A stretch of 50,144 nt of DNA from an uncultured Oscillibacter sp. (GCF_900544955.1 NZ_UQXD01000014.1:1-50144), one strand, 5' to 3'; shown: positions 17,028 through 25,534, numbered from the stretch's first letter. Notes: a model not told the origin generated them from the letters alone. Numbers and translations: made by a program.

Positions 17028-17951
17028 TCAGCCCCGGGCGCCCGCCGCCGCCCGCCGCCGGGGCGGGGGAAGCTGGGCCAGCACCACCGCCGCCAGCATC
17101 AAAAGGCACCCGAAGTACTCCTTCCCGCTCATCCGGTCATGGAGCAGCAGCGCGCCCGCCAGGGTGGCGAACACGGACTCCAGGCTCAGCAACAGCGACA
17201 CCACCGTGGGGTTGGAGTCCTTCTGGGCCAGAATCTGGAGGGTGTAGGCCACGCCGCTGGAGAAGATGCCCACGTACAAAATGGGGCCGATGCACGCGCC
17301 CACCGCCGCCAGGGAGGGCGTCTCCGTGGCCAGCATCCCCGCGGCGGAGAGCACCGTCGTCACCAGGAACTGGATGCAGGAGAGCTCCACCCCATCCACC
17401 CGCTGGGTGAAGTGGTCGATGATGAGGATGTGGGCGGAGAAGCAGAAGGCGCACAGCAAGATGTAGAAGTCCCCGGCGGAGACGGCGAAATCCTCTTTGA
17501 TGCACAGGCAGTACAGCCCCGCCACCGCCAGCGCCACGCTGACCCAGATGACCCGGGGGGCCTTCTTGCGCAAGAAGATGCCCGCGATGGGCACAATGAC
17601 GATGTACAGCGCGGTGATGAACCCCGCCTTGCCGGAGGTGGTGGTCTCCAGCCCCTTTTGCTGGAGGTTGGTGGCCACCGTCAGCGCCACGCCGCAACAG
17701 ATGCCGCCCAGCACCAGGTCCCGGCGGGCGGCGGGGCGGGCCTCCGCCGCGCCGGAGAAGTCCCGCTGCCGGCGGCGGCGCAGCAGGGCGCACAGCCCCA
17801 GTAAAAACAAGAAGGCGATGGCGGACCGGGCGGCGTTGAAGGTAAAGGGCTCCACAAGCTCGGCGCCTACGCTCTGGGCCACGAAGGCGGTGCCCCAGAT
17901 CAAGGCGGCCAGCATCGGGAAGACATTCTGGCGGATGCGATTCACTTTCAT
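17028..17951 (-). CDS. EamA/DMT-family transporter
   Basis: A 307-residue membrane protein with about ten hydrophobic segments in two EamA repeats. The first repeat begins FPMLAALIWGTAFVAQSVG and contains the TTSGKAGFITALYIVIVPI stretch typical of the family; the second contains the SLESVFATLAGALLL pattern and ends at a basic tail (PPPRRRAAAG). Members export small metabolites such as amino acids, but the substrate here is unknown. The start MKVNRIRQN has GGAG 8 bases upstream. It is divergent from mpg, sharing the short intergenic region. Confidence 0.88.
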   Translation of the reverse strand: MKVNRIRQNVFPMLAALIWGTAFVAQSVGAELVEPFTFNAARSAIAFLFLLGLCALLRRRRQRDFSGAAEARPAARRDLVLGGICCGVALTVATNLQQKGLETTTSGKAGFITALYIVIVPIAGIFLRKKAPRVIWVSVALAVAGLYCLCIKEDFAVSAGDFYILLCAFCFSAHILIIDHFTQRVDGVELSCIQFLVTTVLSAAGMLATETPSLAAVGACIGPILYVGIFSSGVAYTLQILAQKDSNPTVVSLLLSLESVFATLAGALLLHDRMSGKEYFGCLLMLAAVVLAQLPPPRRRAAAGARG

Positions 17952-17956
17952 GGTAC

Positions 17957-17985
17957 TTGCTCCAACTTTCATTCCGTGGTATACT
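17957..17985 (+). promoter_or_regulatory. Promoter of the mpg gene cluster
   Basis: TTGCTC (17957-17962), 17-base spacer, TATACT (17980-17985) with a TGG extended -10 element. The -35 lies just 6 bases outside the divergent EamA start codon. Confidence 0.6.
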
Positions 17986-18035
17986 AGCCGTCTAAAGACC
18001 GTAACAGAGTGGTATTTTAGCATCGAGGTGAGGAA

Positions 18036-18656
18036 ATGGCAAGGCTTTCCCGGGAATTTTACAGCGGGGACACTGTGGAAACCGCCAAACGGCTCCTGGG
18101 CCGCTGCCTGGTCCGGCGGCTGGACGGGGTGCTGCTGGCGGGCCGCATCACGGAGACGGAGGCCTACGTGGGCCGGTGCGACAAGGCCTGCCACGCCTAC
18201 GGCTACCGCAAAACGGAGCGGACGGCCCCTCTCTTCCTGGCCCCGGGCCACGCCTATATCTACCTCATCTACGGCATGCACCACTGCCTGAACCTGGTGA
18301 CGGAGCCGGAGGGAGAGCCGGCGGCGGTGCTGATCCGGGCCGTGGAGCCGGTGGCGGGGGCGGAGGTCATGCGCCGCCTGCGCTTTGGGGAGGGCCCCCT
18401 CACCCCCTACCGGCAAAAGCACTTTCTGAACGGGCCTGGCAAGGTCTGCCAAGCCCTGGCCCTCACCCGGGCGGAGAACCGCCTGGACCTGACGGGCGGC
18501 ACCCTCTTCGTGTGCGACTCCCCGGCGGACGTGGGGCTCTCCTGCCCCCCGCCCGGGCCGGAGCACATCTGCGCCGGTCCCCGGATCGGCGTGGACTACG
18601 CGGAGGAGGCCCGGGACTTCCCCTGGCGGTTTTGGCTGGAAAAGGAGGATGCATAG
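18036..18656 (+). CDS. mpg: 3-methyladenine DNA glycosylase (AAG/MPG family)
   Basis: It removes alkylated and deaminated purines from DNA. The 206 residues match the AAG fold: FYSGDTVETAKRLLGRCLVRR near the start, the RITETEAYVG motif holding the catalytic Glu, the HAYGYRKTERTAPLF loop, and the IYLIYGMHHCLNLVTE strand, where the Tyr intercalates into DNA. GAGGTGAGG lies before the ATG. It leads a plus-strand run with short gaps, through genes of unrelated apparent function. Confidence 0.93.
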   Translation: MARLSREFYSGDTVETAKRLLGRCLVRRLDGVLLAGRITETEAYVGRCDKACHAYGYRKTERTAPLFLAPGHAYIYLIYGMHHCLNLVTEPEGEPAAVLIRAVEPVAGAEVMRRLRFGEGPLTPYRQKHFLNGPGKVCQALALTRAENRLDLTGGTLFVCDSPADVGLSCPPPGPEHICAGPRIGVDYAEEARDFPWRFWLEKEDA

Positions 18657-18659
18657 ACG

Positions 18660-19313
18660 ATGTTTCTCTTCGATATGGACGGCACCCTCATCGACTCCAA
18701 CGGCGTTTGGAAGGAGGTGGACCGGGCGTTCCTGGCCCGGCGGGGCCTCCCCTACACCCACGCCTACTACGAGGGCGTGGCCCACACGATTCTGCCCCTG
18801 GCCGCCCAGTTTACCCGGGAGTTCTGCCACCTGGAGGAGTCCTGCGAGGCCATCATGGCCGAGTGGATGGACATGGCCCGGGACGCCTACGCCCACGTGG
18901 CGGTGAAACCCGGGGTCCGGGCCTATCTGAAGCAGTGCCGGGCCGAGGGCCGACGGATGGCGGTGGTGACCTCCAGCGTGCCGGAGCACTGCCACACCGC
19001 CCTGGAGCGGCTGGAGCTCTCCAAGTATTTTGAGAGCATCACCTTCGCCCAGCGCCTGGGCCTGGAGAAGAAGGATCCGGCGGTGTGGCTGGCGGCGGCC
19101 CGGGAAAACGGCGCCCGTCCGGAGGCGTGCACCGTGTTTGACGACAGTCTCTCCGCCTGCCGGGGCGCCCGGGGGGCGCGGATGCGGGTGGTGGGCGTGT
19201 ACGACGGCTTTTTCGCCCAGGACGAGCGGGAGATGCGCAGCTACTGCGACGTGTATATCCGGAGTTTTGAAGAGCTTTTATGGCTTCCACAGCAAAAAGC
19301 CAAAAGAAAATAA
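18660..19313 (+). CDS. HAD-family hydrolase (phosphatase-like)
   Basis: A 217-residue haloacid dehalogenase superfamily protein: motif I FLFDMDGTLIDSNG (nucleophile Asp plus general acid Asp), helical cap, motif II VVTSSVPEH, motif III lysine in LGLEKKDPAVW, and motif IV TVFDDSLSAC. The layout resembles phosphoglycolate phosphatase/beta-phosphoglucomutase relatives; the substrate is not predictable. It starts 3 bp after mpg and ends 14 bp before the next gene, so it is probably co-transcribed. Confidence 0.88.
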   Translation: MFLFDMDGTLIDSNGVWKEVDRAFLARRGLPYTHAYYEGVAHTILPLAAQFTREFCHLEESCEAIMAEWMDMARDAYAHVAVKPGVRAYLKQCRAEGRRMAVVTSSVPEHCHTALERLELSKYFESITFAQRLGLEKKDPAVWLAAARENGARPEACTVFDDSLSACRGARGARMRVVGVYDGFFAQDEREMRSYCDVYIRSFEELLWLPQQKAKRK

Positions 19314-19327
19314 GGAGTGACCAGATC

Positions 19328-20098
19328 ATGAACCGCATCCAAGAGAAATTTTTGAACAAAGAGCTGTCCGTCGGCACCTTCACCCAGCTCGCCAGCCCCG
19401 TGGCCGTGGAGTGCCTGGGCCGCACGGGCCTGGACTACGTATTGATCGACACGGAGCACACCGCCGTGGGCATCGAATTCCTCACCGCCGCCATCACTGC
19501 CGCCGACGCCGCGGGCATCGTCCCCCTGGTCCGCATCAACGGTATCGCCCGGGACAAGGTCCTCCAGCCCCTGGACTACGGCGCCCAGGGCCTCATCATC
19601 CCCGCCGTGGAGACGGTGGAGGAGGTGCGCAGACTGGTGGAGTACGCCAAGTTCCCGCCCCTGGGCAGCCGGGGCTTCTGCCCCACCCGGGACGGCGGCT
19701 GGGGCTACGACGCCGAGTCCCTCCAGGGCACGGAGACCTACTTCGCCCGCTGCAACCGGGAGACGCTGCTCATCCCCCAGTGCGAGACCGCCGGGTGCCT
19801 GGCCCATATCGAGGAGATCACCGCTATGGACGGCGTGGACGGCATCTTCGTGGGCCCCTTCGACCTGTCCATCGCCCTGGGCCGCCCTCTGGAATTCGAC
19901 TGCCCGGAGATGCGCGCCGCCATGGATCGCATCCTCACGGCCTGCCACGTCAACAACAAGATGGCCTTCATCTTCTGCGGCGACGCCCAGACCGCCCGGA
20001 AGCGGGCGGCGGAGGGCTACGACAGCGTCACCACCGGGCTGGACGCCCTGGCCCTGGTGGAGTCCTACCGCGCCATGGTCCGGGAAATCCGGGACTGA
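19328..20098 (+). CDS. HpcH/HpaI family aldolase/citrate lyase-like protein
   Basis: A class II metal-dependent pyruvate aldolase of the HpaI type (256 aa). It shows LIDTEHTAVGIEF (the Asp and the catalytic His-containing EH pair), the LVRINGI strand, LIIPAVETVEEV, the SRGFCPTRDG loop, and the GIFVGPFDLSIALG strand at the active site. Family members cleave or form 2-keto-hydroxy acids; the physiological substrate is unknown. I start at the ATG at 19328, 10 bases after GGAG; an upstream ATG at 19280 would overlap the HAD gene. Confidence 0.88.
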   Translation: MNRIQEKFLNKELSVGTFTQLASPVAVECLGRTGLDYVLIDTEHTAVGIEFLTAAITAADAAGIVPLVRINGIARDKVLQPLDYGAQGLIIPAVETVEEVRRLVEYAKFPPLGSRGFCPTRDGGWGYDAESLQGTETYFARCNRETLLIPQCETAGCLAHIEEITAMDGVDGIFVGPFDLSIALGRPLEFDCPEMRAAMDRILTACHVNNKMAFIFCGDAQTARKRAAEGYDSVTTGLDALALVESYRAMVREIRD

Positions 20099-20099
20099 C

Positions 20100-20708
20100 G
20101 TGGCGTCGCTGGAACAGGCGGCGGCGGAGGCCCGGGAGCAGGACGGCTGCCTGCCCCCGGCGGCTTTCCGCCGCCTTTTTTTCCGGGAGCTGGACCTGTC
20201 GGACCTGGAGTTCCGGGACACCGTGTTCGACCGCTGCACCTTCGCCGACTGCAATCTCACCCGGGCCGCCTTCTACGGCTGCACCTTTGAGAGCTGCCTC
20301 TTCCTCCGCAGCCCCCTGGCGGCGGCGTACTGGCGGGACACCCGCCTCGCCGGCACCAAGGCCGACGGCGCGGACCTGCGCCGGTGCCGCTTCAAGGGCT
20401 GCGCCCTGGAGCAGTGCCTTCTGCGCTATGCCAACCTCACCGAGGCGGCGCTGGAGCGCACCGCCCTGTCCGACTGCGACCTCTCCGGGGCGGCCCTGGC
20501 CTCCGCCCGGCTGACGCGGACCGTCTTTTGCCGGGTGGACCTCACCGGGGCGGAGCTGTTCCGCACCAGCTTCAAGGCCACGGACCTCTCCACCTGCACC
20601 CTGGACCAAATCTCTCTGTCGGAGACCTGCGCCGAACTGAAGGGCGCCCGGATCGACCCCTCCCAGGCCGCCGTGGTGGCCCGCATTCTGGGCATCGACG
20701 TGCTCTGA
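20100..20708 (+). CDS. Pentapeptide-repeat protein
   Basis: A 202-residue protein with GTG start one base past the preceding stop. From about residue 35 to 190 it consists of tandem A(D/N)LXX-type pentapeptides (such as ADLRR CRFKG CALEQ, ANLTE AALER, DLSGA ALASA, DLTGA ELFRT), expected to fold as a right-handed quadrilateral beta-helix. Some such proteins mimic DNA and protect gyrase, but nothing here shows that role. Cysteines are unusually frequent in the first repeats. Function unknown. Confidence 0.85.
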   Translation: MASLEQAAAEAREQDGCLPPAAFRRLFFRELDLSDLEFRDTVFDRCTFADCNLTRAAFYGCTFESCLFLRSPLAAAYWRDTRLAGTKADGADLRRCRFKGCALEQCLLRYANLTEAALERTALSDCDLSGAALASARLTRTVFCRVDLTGAELFRTSFKATDLSTCTLDQISLSETCAELKGARIDPSQAAVVARILGIDVL

Positions 20709-20730
20709 CGACGGAAAGGAACCCCTGCCC

Positions 20731-21747
20731 ATGGAAGCCTATTACCACCAGCGCCTCTCCCGTCCCCAGCAGGCGGCCTACCACGCCATGAAAACCGGCT
20801 TCGCCGCCCTCAGCCCCCGCTTCTCCGTGCCCCGGCTGGAAAACCAGGTCCTCAGCGACCTCTTCTTCCAGCTGCGGCTGGACTGCCCGGAGATCTTCTA
20901 CGTCACCGGCTTCTCCTACCGCTTCGCCCCGGGGGCGGAGAGCGTGGAGCTGCTGCCGGAGTACCTCTTCGACAAGGGGAAGATCCGGGACCACCAGAGG
21001 GCCCTGGCCGCCCGGGTGGAGAAGCTCTGCCGCCCCGCCCGGGCACTGAGCGACTGGGACAAAGAGCGCTACATCCACGATTTCCTTTGCGAAAACGTCC
21101 GGTACGACAAGCTGAAAAAGCCCTACTCACACGAGATCATCGGCCCCCTGGGCCAGGGGGTGGGGGTGTGCGAGGGCATCGCCAAGACGGTGAAGCTGCT
21201 CTGCGACACCCTGGGGCTGTGGTGCGTCATCGCCGTCTCCGACGCCGCGCCGGAGGCGGGCGTCAAGTACCGCCACGCCTGGAACATCGTCCGGCTGGAC
21301 GGGCAGTCCTACCACCTGGACGCCACCTTTGACAACTCCCTGGGCCAGGGCGGCGCCCTCCGGTACGACTACTTCAACCTGGACGACCAGCGCCTCTTCC
21401 GGGACCACCAGCCCGCCCTCTACCCCCTCCCCCCCTGCCGGGACGGCGGCCGCTTCTATTATAAGGAGAAGAAGCTGTCCCTCACCAAGGTGGAGGAGGT
21501 GTGCAAGCGGGCGCAGATGCCCCTGCGGAAGGGGCAGACGTTCGTGTTCCACTGGCGGGGCGGGCCTCTGACCCGAGAGGTGCTCGGGGAGCTGGTCCGG
21601 GCGCTGGAGGAGACGGCCCAAACCCGGGGCCGTCACGCCGCCCTGTCCTTCAACTACCCCCAGGCGGTGCTCTCCGTCCGCTTCCCCGCGGAGCTGCCCC
21701 GGGAGGAGCTGGTGGCCCAGGAGGCCAACGAGGGGGAATCTGAGTGA
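20731..21747 (+). CDS. Transglutaminase-like domain protein
   Basis: A 338-residue protein with an N-terminal helical region and a transglutaminase-like core at about 110-205. The triad is visible: Cys147 in GVGVCEGIAKT, His182 in KYRHAWNIV, Asp197 in YHLDATFDNS. In bacteria this fold usually makes cysteine proteases or peptidoglycan/peptide amidases. No signal peptide is seen, so action outside the cell is doubtful. The rest (210-338) has no clear family. It starts 22 bp after the pentapeptide gene with GGAAAGG upstream, and ends at the boundary of an AT-richer segment. Confidence 0.82.
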   Translation: MEAYYHQRLSRPQQAAYHAMKTGFAALSPRFSVPRLENQVLSDLFFQLRLDCPEIFYVTGFSYRFAPGAESVELLPEYLFDKGKIRDHQRALAARVEKLCRPARALSDWDKERYIHDFLCENVRYDKLKKPYSHEIIGPLGQGVGVCEGIAKTVKLLCDTLGLWCVIAVSDAAPEAGVKYRHAWNIVRLDGQSYHLDATFDNSLGQGGALRYDYFNLDDQRLFRDHQPALYPLPPCRDGGRFYYKEKKLSLTKVEEVCKRAQMPLRKGQTFVFHWRGGPLTREVLGELVRALEETAQTRGRHAALSFNYPQAVLSVRFPAELPREELVAQEANEGESE

Positions 21748-21843
21748 AGAGATGGTGACATCGTCTCCGCCGGAGAAGTCGTACTTGACAAGTTGGGAGT
21801 TCAAGCGGAGAGCGACTCAATCATTCGTCAACGCGCCATGTAG
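21748..21843 (+). pseudogene. In-frame 31-codon tail after the transglutaminase stop (possible gene remnant)
   Basis: Immediately after the TGA of the previous gene and in the same frame is a 31-codon stretch ending in TAG: it reads RDGDIVSAGEVVLDKLGVQ then AESDSIIRQRAM. It looks protein-like and is less GC-rich than what precedes. It could be the 3' end of a gene whose 5' part was lost when the following AT-rich segment arrived, or chance. I do not recognise the family. Confidence 0.35.
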
Positions 21844-21860
21844 AAAAGAGAAGGAAAATT

Positions 21861-22349
21861 ATGAAACATAAAGCATTGGTCGTCATTGATATTCAAAATG
21901 ACATCACCAAAAATTATAAGGGAATTATCGAAAACATCAACAACGCGATTGATTGGGCATCCAGCAATGAGATTCATGTTGTATACATCAAACACAACAA
22001 TCTCTCCGCTGGAACAAGGACATTTAAGCCAGGCACTCTTGGCGCTGAATTGGTCTCCGATATGAAAATAGTGTCCGAACATATTTTTACAAAAACCAAA
22101 GGGAATGCGTTAACAAGTGATGCCTTTGCCGCCTTTGTACGTGAAAATGGAATTACTGAATTTTACATTGCCGGTGCAGACGCCATCGCCTGTGTAAAAT
22201 CCACCTGTTATAATATGTCAAAAACCGGGTACACCGTTCATGCGCTGTCTGATTGTATCACCAGTTACGATAAAAGGAAAATCGACGAGATGCTTCAATA
22301 CTATGCAAGCAAAGGATGTATTGTTGAGACGCTGGGCGACGCGATGTAA
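21861..22349 (+). CDS. Isochorismatase-family cysteine hydrolase
   Basis: A 162-residue protein with the cysteine hydrolase triad: Asp10 in ALVVIDIQND, Lys78 in HIFTKTKGNA and Cys111 in GADAIACVKSTC. The family includes nicotinamidases, isochorismatases and N-carbamoyl hydrolases; the substrate is not clear. The gene is strikingly AT-rich (Lys, Asn and Ile codons ending in A/T) against its GC-rich surroundings, a sign of transfer from a lower-GC Firmicute. AAGGAAAATT before the ATG is its ribosome site. It is followed by a strong terminator. Confidence 0.86.
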   Translation: MKHKALVVIDIQNDITKNYKGIIENINNAIDWASSNEIHVVYIKHNNLSAGTRTFKPGTLGAELVSDMKIVSEHIFTKTKGNALTSDAFAAFVRENGITEFYIAGADAIACVKSTCYNMSKTGYTVHALSDCITSYDKRKIDEMLQYYASKGCIVETLGDAM

Positions 22350-22389
22350 GTCAGCAAAGAGGCTGGGGACATCCATCAAACATGCAAAG

Positions 22390-22422
22390 AGGGGCGGTAT
22401 GGCGTTCGGCCATACCGCCCCT
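22390..22422. terminator. Terminator between the isochorismatase gene and pcrA (convergent)
   Basis: A perfect 14-bp stem (22390-22403 with 22409-22422) and a 5-base loop between convergent genes. On the plus strand it ends CCCTTTT; on the minus strand it is followed by CTTTGC. It can serve both genes, better for the plus strand. Confidence 0.75.
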
Positions 22423-22427
22423 CCCTT

Positions 22428-24929
22428 TTACAGCTTTTTCATATGGCTCCCGGCGGATTTCAGCATCAGCTTCTTGGCGCCCACCTGGTCGAAGGCCACC
22501 TCCGCCAGGGCGTCGCCGCCCATGGGGCGGACGGAGAGCACCATGCCCTTTCCAAAGGCGGTGTGCTCCACCATGTCCCCCTTCTGGAGCTGGAGGAGCG
22601 CCGTCCCCTCCCCGGCGCCGCCCCGGACGGAGGCCAGGGGCCGCCGGGGGGCGGGACGGGCCTCCCGGTAGCTGTGGACGCTGCCGCTCTCCCGAGGGCC
22701 GCCGCTGGTGTAGCTGCCAGTGGCGGGCCTGGACACCGGGCCGCCGCCGAAGCCGCCGTAGGACGGCCCGCCCTCCCAGCGGCTGGCGGTATCCGCCTCC
22801 CCGCCGCCGAAGCGGGGCTCCGGCTTGCTCTCCCAGCGCATGTTCTCCTCCGGAATCTCGTCCAGGAACCGGGAGGGCCGGTTGGCGGTGGTGCGGCCGT
22901 AGAGCATCCGCTGGCGGGCGTTGGTGAGGGTCAGCTTCTCCTTGGCCCGGGTCATGGCCACGTAACACAGCCGCCGCTCCTCCTCCAGCTCCTCCTCGTC
23001 GTACTGGGCGGAGGCCCCGGGGAAGATGCCGTCCTCCATGCCCACCACGTAGACGCTGGGGAATTCCAGGCCCTTGGCGGAATGGATGGTCATCATCGTC
23101 ACGCAGTCGTCGCCGCTCTCCACGCTGTCCAGGTCCGTGTACAGGGCGATCTCATTGAGGAAGCCGGAGAGGGTGGCATCCTCCGGGTCCTGCTCCAAAA
23201 AGCCCAGGATGTTGGATTTCAGCTCCTGGACGTTCTCGATGCGGCCCCGGCTCTCCACGTCGTCTTTCTCCTCCAGGGCCTTCACGTAGCCGCTTTTTTC
23301 GCACACGGCGTCGTAAAACTCCGGCAGGGCCAGCTCCCCGCCCTCCCGCCGCAGCCCGTCGATGAGGTCCGCGAATTTCAGCAGCTTGGCGGCGGCGCCC
23401 TTCAGCTCCGGGAAGAGGTCCGCGTTGCGGATGATCTCGTAAAGGGAGGCCCCCTGCCCCTCCGCCAGGAGGGCCACCTTGTCCAGCGTGGTAGCGCCGA
23501 TGCCCCGTGGCGGGTTATTGACAATGCGGCGCAGCCGCAGGTCGTCCAGGGGGTTGTTCAGCACGCACAGATAGGCCAGCATGTCCTTCACCTCCGCCCG
23601 GTCGAAGAACTTCATGCCCCCCACCACCTTGTAGGGGATGCCGTTGCGTTTCATGGCGTATTCCAGGGCGTTGGACTGGGCGTTCATCCGGTAGAGCACG
23701 GCGGTGTCCCGGAAGGACCGCCCCCGGTTCACCCCCATCAGGATGTCCCCCACCACGTAGTTGGCCTCGTCGCTCTCGTTGAAGGTGGTCTTCACCGTCA
23801 CCTGCTCGCCGCCGCCGTTGTCGGTCCAGAGGGTTTTGCCCTTGCGGCCCTGGTTGTTCTTGATGACGGCGTTGGCGGCGTCCAGAATGTTCTGGGTGGA
23901 GCGGTAGTTCTGCTCCAGGCGGATGGTCCGGGCGTCGGGGTACTGCTTCTCAAAGTTCAGGATGTTCTCGATGTTGGCCCCCCGGAAGCGGTAGATGGAC
24001 TGGTCGTCGTCGCCCACCACGCAGAGGTTCTTCCGTCCCCCCGCAAGCAGGGAGGTCAGCAGGTACTGCAAATGGTTGGTGTCCTGGTACTCGTCCACCA
24101 GCACGTAGCGGAACTTCTGCTGGTAGTACGCCAGCACCTCCGGCTCCCGCTGCAAAAGGGTGACGGTGTGGTAGATGATGTCGTCGAAGTCCAGGGCGTT
24201 GGCGGAGCGGAGCTTTTGGGCGTACCGCTCGTACACCTTGGCGATGCGGCTCATCTTCCAGTCGTTCTCGCTCTCGTGCTTTTTGGCGAAGTCCGCCGGG
24301 CTCTCGTAGCGGTCCTTAGCGCTGCTGATGACGCCCAGGATCACCTTGGGCTGGAAGGCCTTCTCGTCCAGGTTCAGCTCCTTCACAATGTCCCGGATCA
24401 CCCGCTTGGCGTCGTCGGTATCGTAGATGGTGAAGTCCTTTTCAAAGCCCAGGCGGTCGATGTCCCGCCGCAGAATGCGGACGCAGGCGGAGTGGAAGGT
24501 GGAGGCCCAGACGTCGCCCGCCTGGGGGCCCAACCGGGCGGCCAGGCGGTCCTTCAGCTCCCCCGCCGCCTTGTTGGTGAAGGTGATGGCGATGATCTCC
24601 CAGGGCCGGGGCACGTCCACGGCGCACAGGCGCCGGGCCCGGGCCAGATCCTCCGGCGCCGGGTGGGCGGGAAAGGTCTCCAGGAAGCGGAGGTCCTCCT
24701 CATCCGCCGTCTCCGGCACCGTGTCGCAGTCGCTGCCCCGGCCGTAGGTCAGGAGGTTGTACACCCGCTGAATCAGGACGGTGGTCTTGCCGCTGCCCGC
24801 CCCCGCCAGCAGCAGCAGCGGCCCCTCGGTGGCCATGGCGGCCTGGCGCTGCATGGGGTTCAGCCGCCGCAGGTCCCCTGCGATGACCGCCCGGCGGGCG
24901 GCGATGTAACGAGTTTGAAAGTCTGTCAT
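22428..24929 (-). CDS. pcrA: ATP-dependent DNA helicase PcrA/UvrD
   Basis: A superfamily 1A 3'-5' helicase for repair and for clearing RecA and stalled forks. The 833 residues hold: Q-motif LNPMQRQAAM, Walker A AGAGSGKTTVL, ITFTNKAAGELK (Ia), DEYQDTNHLQY (II), VVGDDDQSIYRFRGA (III), RLEQNYRST (IV), MMTIHSAKGLEF (V) and VAMTRAKEKL (VI). The C-terminus (about 740-833) is a Gly/Ser-rich linker followed by a Tudor-like module (GDMVEHTAFGKGMVL) known in PcrA to contact RNA polymerase. A 20-residue insertion around GRGSDCDTVPETADEE, following motif I, is unusual. Confidence 0.96.
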   Translation of the reverse strand: MTDFQTRYIAARRAVIAGDLRRLNPMQRQAAMATEGPLLLLAGAGSGKTTVLIQRVYNLLTYGRGSDCDTVPETADEEDLRFLETFPAHPAPEDLARARRLCAVDVPRPWEIIAITFTNKAAGELKDRLAARLGPQAGDVWASTFHSACVRILRRDIDRLGFEKDFTIYDTDDAKRVIRDIVKELNLDEKAFQPKVILGVISSAKDRYESPADFAKKHESENDWKMSRIAKVYERYAQKLRSANALDFDDIIYHTVTLLQREPEVLAYYQQKFRYVLVDEYQDTNHLQYLLTSLLAGGRKNLCVVGDDDQSIYRFRGANIENILNFEKQYPDARTIRLEQNYRSTQNILDAANAVIKNNQGRKGKTLWTDNGGGEQVTVKTTFNESDEANYVVGDILMGVNRGRSFRDTAVLYRMNAQSNALEYAMKRNGIPYKVVGGMKFFDRAEVKDMLAYLCVLNNPLDDLRLRRIVNNPPRGIGATTLDKVALLAEGQGASLYEIIRNADLFPELKGAAAKLLKFADLIDGLRREGGELALPEFYDAVCEKSGYVKALEEKDDVESRGRIENVQELKSNILGFLEQDPEDATLSGFLNEIALYTDLDSVESGDDCVTMMTIHSAKGLEFPSVYVVGMEDGIFPGASAQYDEEELEEERRLCYVAMTRAKEKLTLTNARQRMLYGRTTANRPSRFLDEIPEENMRWESKPEPRFGGGEADTASRWEGGPSYGGFGGGPVSRPATGSYTSGGPRESGSVHSYREARPAPRRPLASVRGGAGEGTALLQLQKGDMVEHTAFGKGMVLSVRPMGGDALAEVAFDQVGAKKLMLKSAGSHMKKL

Positions 24930-24961
24930 ATGTTCACCCGTTTTCTATAATCTCACGGGTT

Positions 24962-24990
24962 ATTTTACGGCAAAAACCCGACGGGGTCAA
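24962..24990 (-). promoter_or_regulatory. Promoter of pcrA
   Basis: Minus strand: TTGACC (24985-24990), 17-base spacer, TAAAAT (24962-24967), about 32 bases before the ATG. This is close to the sigma-A consensus. No LexA box is seen next to it. Confidence 0.75.
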
Positions 24991-25055
24991 CCGTGGGTTT
25001 CCGCCGCCCCCACCGCGCGGGAGAAAAAGGCCGCCGGTTTCACCGGCGCGCCCGG

Positions 25056-25084
25056 TTGTGAAGCCGTCCATCCTATGGTAAGAT
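25056..25084 (+). promoter_or_regulatory. Promoter of the VOC gene
   Basis: TTGTGA (25056-25061), 17-base spacer, TAAGAT (25079-25084), about 48 bases before the start. It is divergent from the pcrA promoter. Confidence 0.6.
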
Positions 25085-25132
25085 GAAACCGGCAGGCCAA
25101 GCCTGACCACCAAAAAACGGAGGATATTGACC

Positions 25133-25534
25133 ATGGCACTGAAGCTTGTGGGCTGGAACGCCGTTCTGGACTCCGACCATGCGGACGAACTGTCCGCGTT
25201 TTACGAAAAACTGCTGGGCTGGACCCGGTTCCCGGGCGCGGAGTACACGGTTCTGACCAATCTGGAGCAGGAGGGGCTTCCCACCTGGATCACCTTTCAG
25301 CAGGTAGACGGCTACACGCCGCCCGTCTGGCCTGCGGCCCGGGACGAACAGCAGCAGATGGCGCATCTGGACTTCCACGTGGAAAACGTGGAGGAGGCCG
25401 TGGCATACGCCCTGTCCTGCGGCGCCACCATGGCCGGGCAGCAGTTTGACGACCGCTGGCGCGTGATGCTGGACCCCGCGGGGCACCCCTTCTGCCTCCT
25501 GCCGCCCATCATGCCCTGGACCACGGAGGACTGA
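25133..25534 (+). CDS. VOC-family protein (glyoxalase/bleomycin-resistance fold)
   Basis: A 133-residue protein with the paired beta-alpha-beta-beta-beta modules of the vicinal oxygen chelate family: LKLVGWNAVLDSDHADELSAFYEKLLGW in the first half, MAHLDFHVENVEEAV in the second, and a DPAGHPFCLLP end. The DPxGHPFCL ending is typical of glyoxalase-like members of unknown substrate. The ATG at 25133 is preceded by GGAGG at 9 bases; a TTG two codons earlier is in frame but badly spaced. It is a single-gene unit. Confidence 0.85.
   Translation: MALKLVGWNAVLDSDHADELSAFYEKLLGWTRFPGAEYTVLTNLEQEGLPTWITFQQVDGYTPPVWPAARDEQQQMAHLDFHVENVEEAVAYALSCGATMAGQQFDDRWRVMLDPAGHPFCLLPPIMPWTTED

Noticed and set aside
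17028..18995. 655-codon version of the EamA gene starting far upstream
   Set aside because: The upstream half is antisense to mpg and the HAD gene; the membrane protein proper starts at 17951 with its own ribosome site.
20100..20708. Qnr-type quinolone resistance protein
   Set aside because: Pentapeptide repeats are present, but nothing specific to Qnr loops was visible and the protein is degenerate in repeat pattern.
22443..24950. 835-codon plus-strand open frame opposite pcrA
   Set aside because: The helicase motifs I-VI are all on the minus strand; the plus frame has none.
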